DNA of 64,000 nucleotides, taken from positions 1 to 64,000 of the forward strand of contig CALDSD010000100.1 in the NCBI GenBank assembly GCA_937911325.1, given 5' to 3'. The stretch is from an uncultured Neomegalonema sp. GTDB taxonomy: Bacteria; Pseudomonadota; Alphaproteobacteria; Rhodobacterales; Rhodobacteraceae. Position numbers and translations under genes: made by a program. Of this stretch, positions 62,859 to 64,000 are shown in pieces. The stretch's first letter is position 1. Each line of letters starts with the position of its first letter. The notes below the pieces were generated by a model, which saw only the letters and a list, made by a program, of their open reading frames with translations, was not told the DNA's origin and made no database searches.

Positions 62859-64000
62859 GCGTCGGCGAGATTTCCGCGGAGCTCTCCGGTCGGCGCGGGG
62901 CCTTTGAACTCGATGTCGCGTTCACGACCCCGATGCGCGGCGTCACCGCGCTGTTCGGGCCTTCCGGATGCGGCAAAACCACAGTTCTTCGATGCATTGC
63001 GGGGCTCGACCCCCTCAGAGGCCGCTTGCAGGTTGGAGAAACAGTCTGGCAAGACACCGCTCGTGGGATCTTTCAGCAGCCCCACACGCGCGAGATTGGT
63101 TACGTCTTTCAGGAAGCAAGCCTGTTCGATCATCTCTCCGTCGGCGACAACTTGATGTTTGGGCGGCGACGGGCTGAAAAACGGAACGGTCGCAGCAAAA
63201 CCGAGAGCCTTTCCAGCGACGAGGTGATCGATCTGTTGGGCTTGGAGCCCCTTCTGGATCGGGACCCCTACGGCCTCTCCGGCGGGGAGCGACAGCGCGT
63301 CGCTGTTGGCCGCGCCCTTCTGTCTTACCCGAAAGTCCTGCTCATGGACGAGCCGCTGTCCGCGCTCGACCGCAGAGCGAAGGAGGAAATCCTACCGTAT
63401 TTCGATGCGCTGCATCAGCGGCTCGATATCCCAATTCTATATGTGAGCCATGACCCGACCGAGGTCGCGCGGCTCGCCGATCAGATCGTCCTCATGGGGA
63501 ATGGGCGCATCATCGCGACAGGGCCGGTCAGCGAGGTCTTCGAACGGCTGGATCTCGGTCCGGCGACGGGCCGCTTCGAAGCCGGCGCAGTCGTGTCAGC
63601 CCGGGTCCGAGAACATATGGCGGAGGACAGTCTCACTCGGCTGTGCATCCTCGCCGACACTTCGGACGGATTGAGAGAGACGGGACAATTCCTCTCGCTT
63701 CCCTCGGTCAACGCGGCTGTGGGCGAGGACCTGCGTCTGCGGATCCGAGCGCGCGACGTCGCATTGGCCACCAGACGGCCCGAGGGGCTGAGCATCCGCA
63801 ACGTGCTCTCCGGTCATCTGACGGAGATTGTCGAAGACCCTGGAACAGCCTTCGCGGAAACGCTTGTGGATATCGGCGGGGCGCGTTTGCGCGCCAGGAT
63901 CACCCGCGCCGCCGTTCGGGAGCTCAGATTACAAACGGGAGATCCTGTCTTCGCGCTGGTCAAGACGATATCTTTCGACGGTCGCGCCATCGGGGCCGGC
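62855..64000 (+). CDS. modC: Molybdate ABC transporter ATP-binding protein (partial)
   Basis: ModC powers molybdate import. The frame is open to the window end, with 382 codons seen. It has Walker [12 protein letters not shown] near 35, the ABC signature [16 protein letters not shown], Walker [13 protein letters not shown] and the H-loop [13 protein letters not shown]. From about residue 290 a Mop/TOBE-like domain follows, with [18 protein letters not shown] and [18 protein letters not shown], which binds oxyanion. Its stop lies beyond 64000. Confidence 0.95.
   Translation, partial: MSVGEISAELSGRRGAFELDVAFTTPMRGVTALFGPSGCGKTTVLRCIAGLDPLRGRLQVGETVWQDTARGIFQQPHTREIGYVFQEASLFDHLSVGDNLMFGRRRAEKRNGRSKTESLSSDEVIDLLGLEPLLDRDPYGLSGGERQRVAVGRALLSYPKVLLMDEPLSALDRRAKEEILPYFDALHQRLDIPILYVSHDPTEVARLADQIVLMGNGRIIATGPVSEVFERLDLGPATGRFEAGAVVSARVREHMAEDSLTRLCILADTSDGLRETGQFLSLPSVNAAVGEDLRLRIRARDVALATRRPEGLSIRNVLSGHLTEIVEDPGTAFAETLVDIGGARLRARITRAAVRELRLQTGDPVFALVKTISFDGRAIGAG

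Overview
The window is a GC-rich, densely coded bacterial chromosome segment. Its gene content points to an alphaproteobacterium, probably Hyphomicrobiales-like: MipZ, EipB, two phasins, a methyltransferase/gloB pair, efp-suhB beside a MotA/MotB-like pair, clpS-clpA, and a pmbA-cysQ-DUF4170-acyltransferase-waaA-lpxK run. The genus cannot be fixed from the sequence alone. I see no tRNA, rRNA, CRISPR array, insertion sequence or prophage, so this is mostly core chromosome with a few accessory pockets.

Layout. 0-8 kb: a broken gene end, a methyltransferase, gloB, a PcfJ-like protein, efp, an inositol monophosphatase, an ion-driven motor-like pair and a VIT-family transporter. 8-18 kb: housekeeping genes clpA/clpS, two phasins with matching paired upstream operators, a D,D-carboxypeptidase with a SPOR domain, UDP-glucose dehydrogenase, mipZ, rpmE and prs. 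18-25 kb: a DsbA-like isomerase, a gntR-DUF2182-DUF1326 operon with a methionine-rich membrane protein, divergent acuI, a class V aminotransferase, rsmD and a SIMPL protein. 25-34 kb: an RND efflux pair, an FAD-dependent reductase divergent from a transaminase resembling (R)-selective amine transaminases, a bactofilin and a creatinase-fold hydrolase resembling DoeA. 34-40 kb: phhB, an acyltransferase, a glycerophosphodiesterase, ridA, eipB, mlaA, mlaC, yjbQ and a phosphoesterase. 40-45 kb is the least familiar stretch: an arginine:glycine amidinotransferase homologue, an unrecognised secreted protein, a small membrane protein, an HNH nuclease, a DUF4278 miniprotein and a ribbon-helix-helix domain fused to a PII signalling domain. 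45-49 kb: a ubiD-aac(3)-glxA operon and a phytanoyl-CoA-dioxygenase-like enzyme. 49-55 kb: MAPEG, then the pmbA-to-lpxK lipid A/Kdo operon. 55-64 kb: a quinone/aromatic detoxification pair, adhP, pobA, pcaC-pcaH-pcaG and modABC, with modC cut by the window end.

How the genes work together. Several blocks are functional units: ClpS delivers substrates to ClpA; the phasins share one operator architecture; RND permease and adaptor form a pump; MlaA and MlaC belong to outer-membrane lipid trafficking; waaA and lpxK complete lipid A-Kdo assembly; PobA makes protocatechuate, which PcaHG cleaves and PcaC processes further. The most unusual single item is the ribbon-helix-helix/PII fusion at 44295-44792, which looks like a PII sensor tied to a DNA-binding module. 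Next are the methionine-rich DUF2182 protein and the bacterial amidinotransferase.
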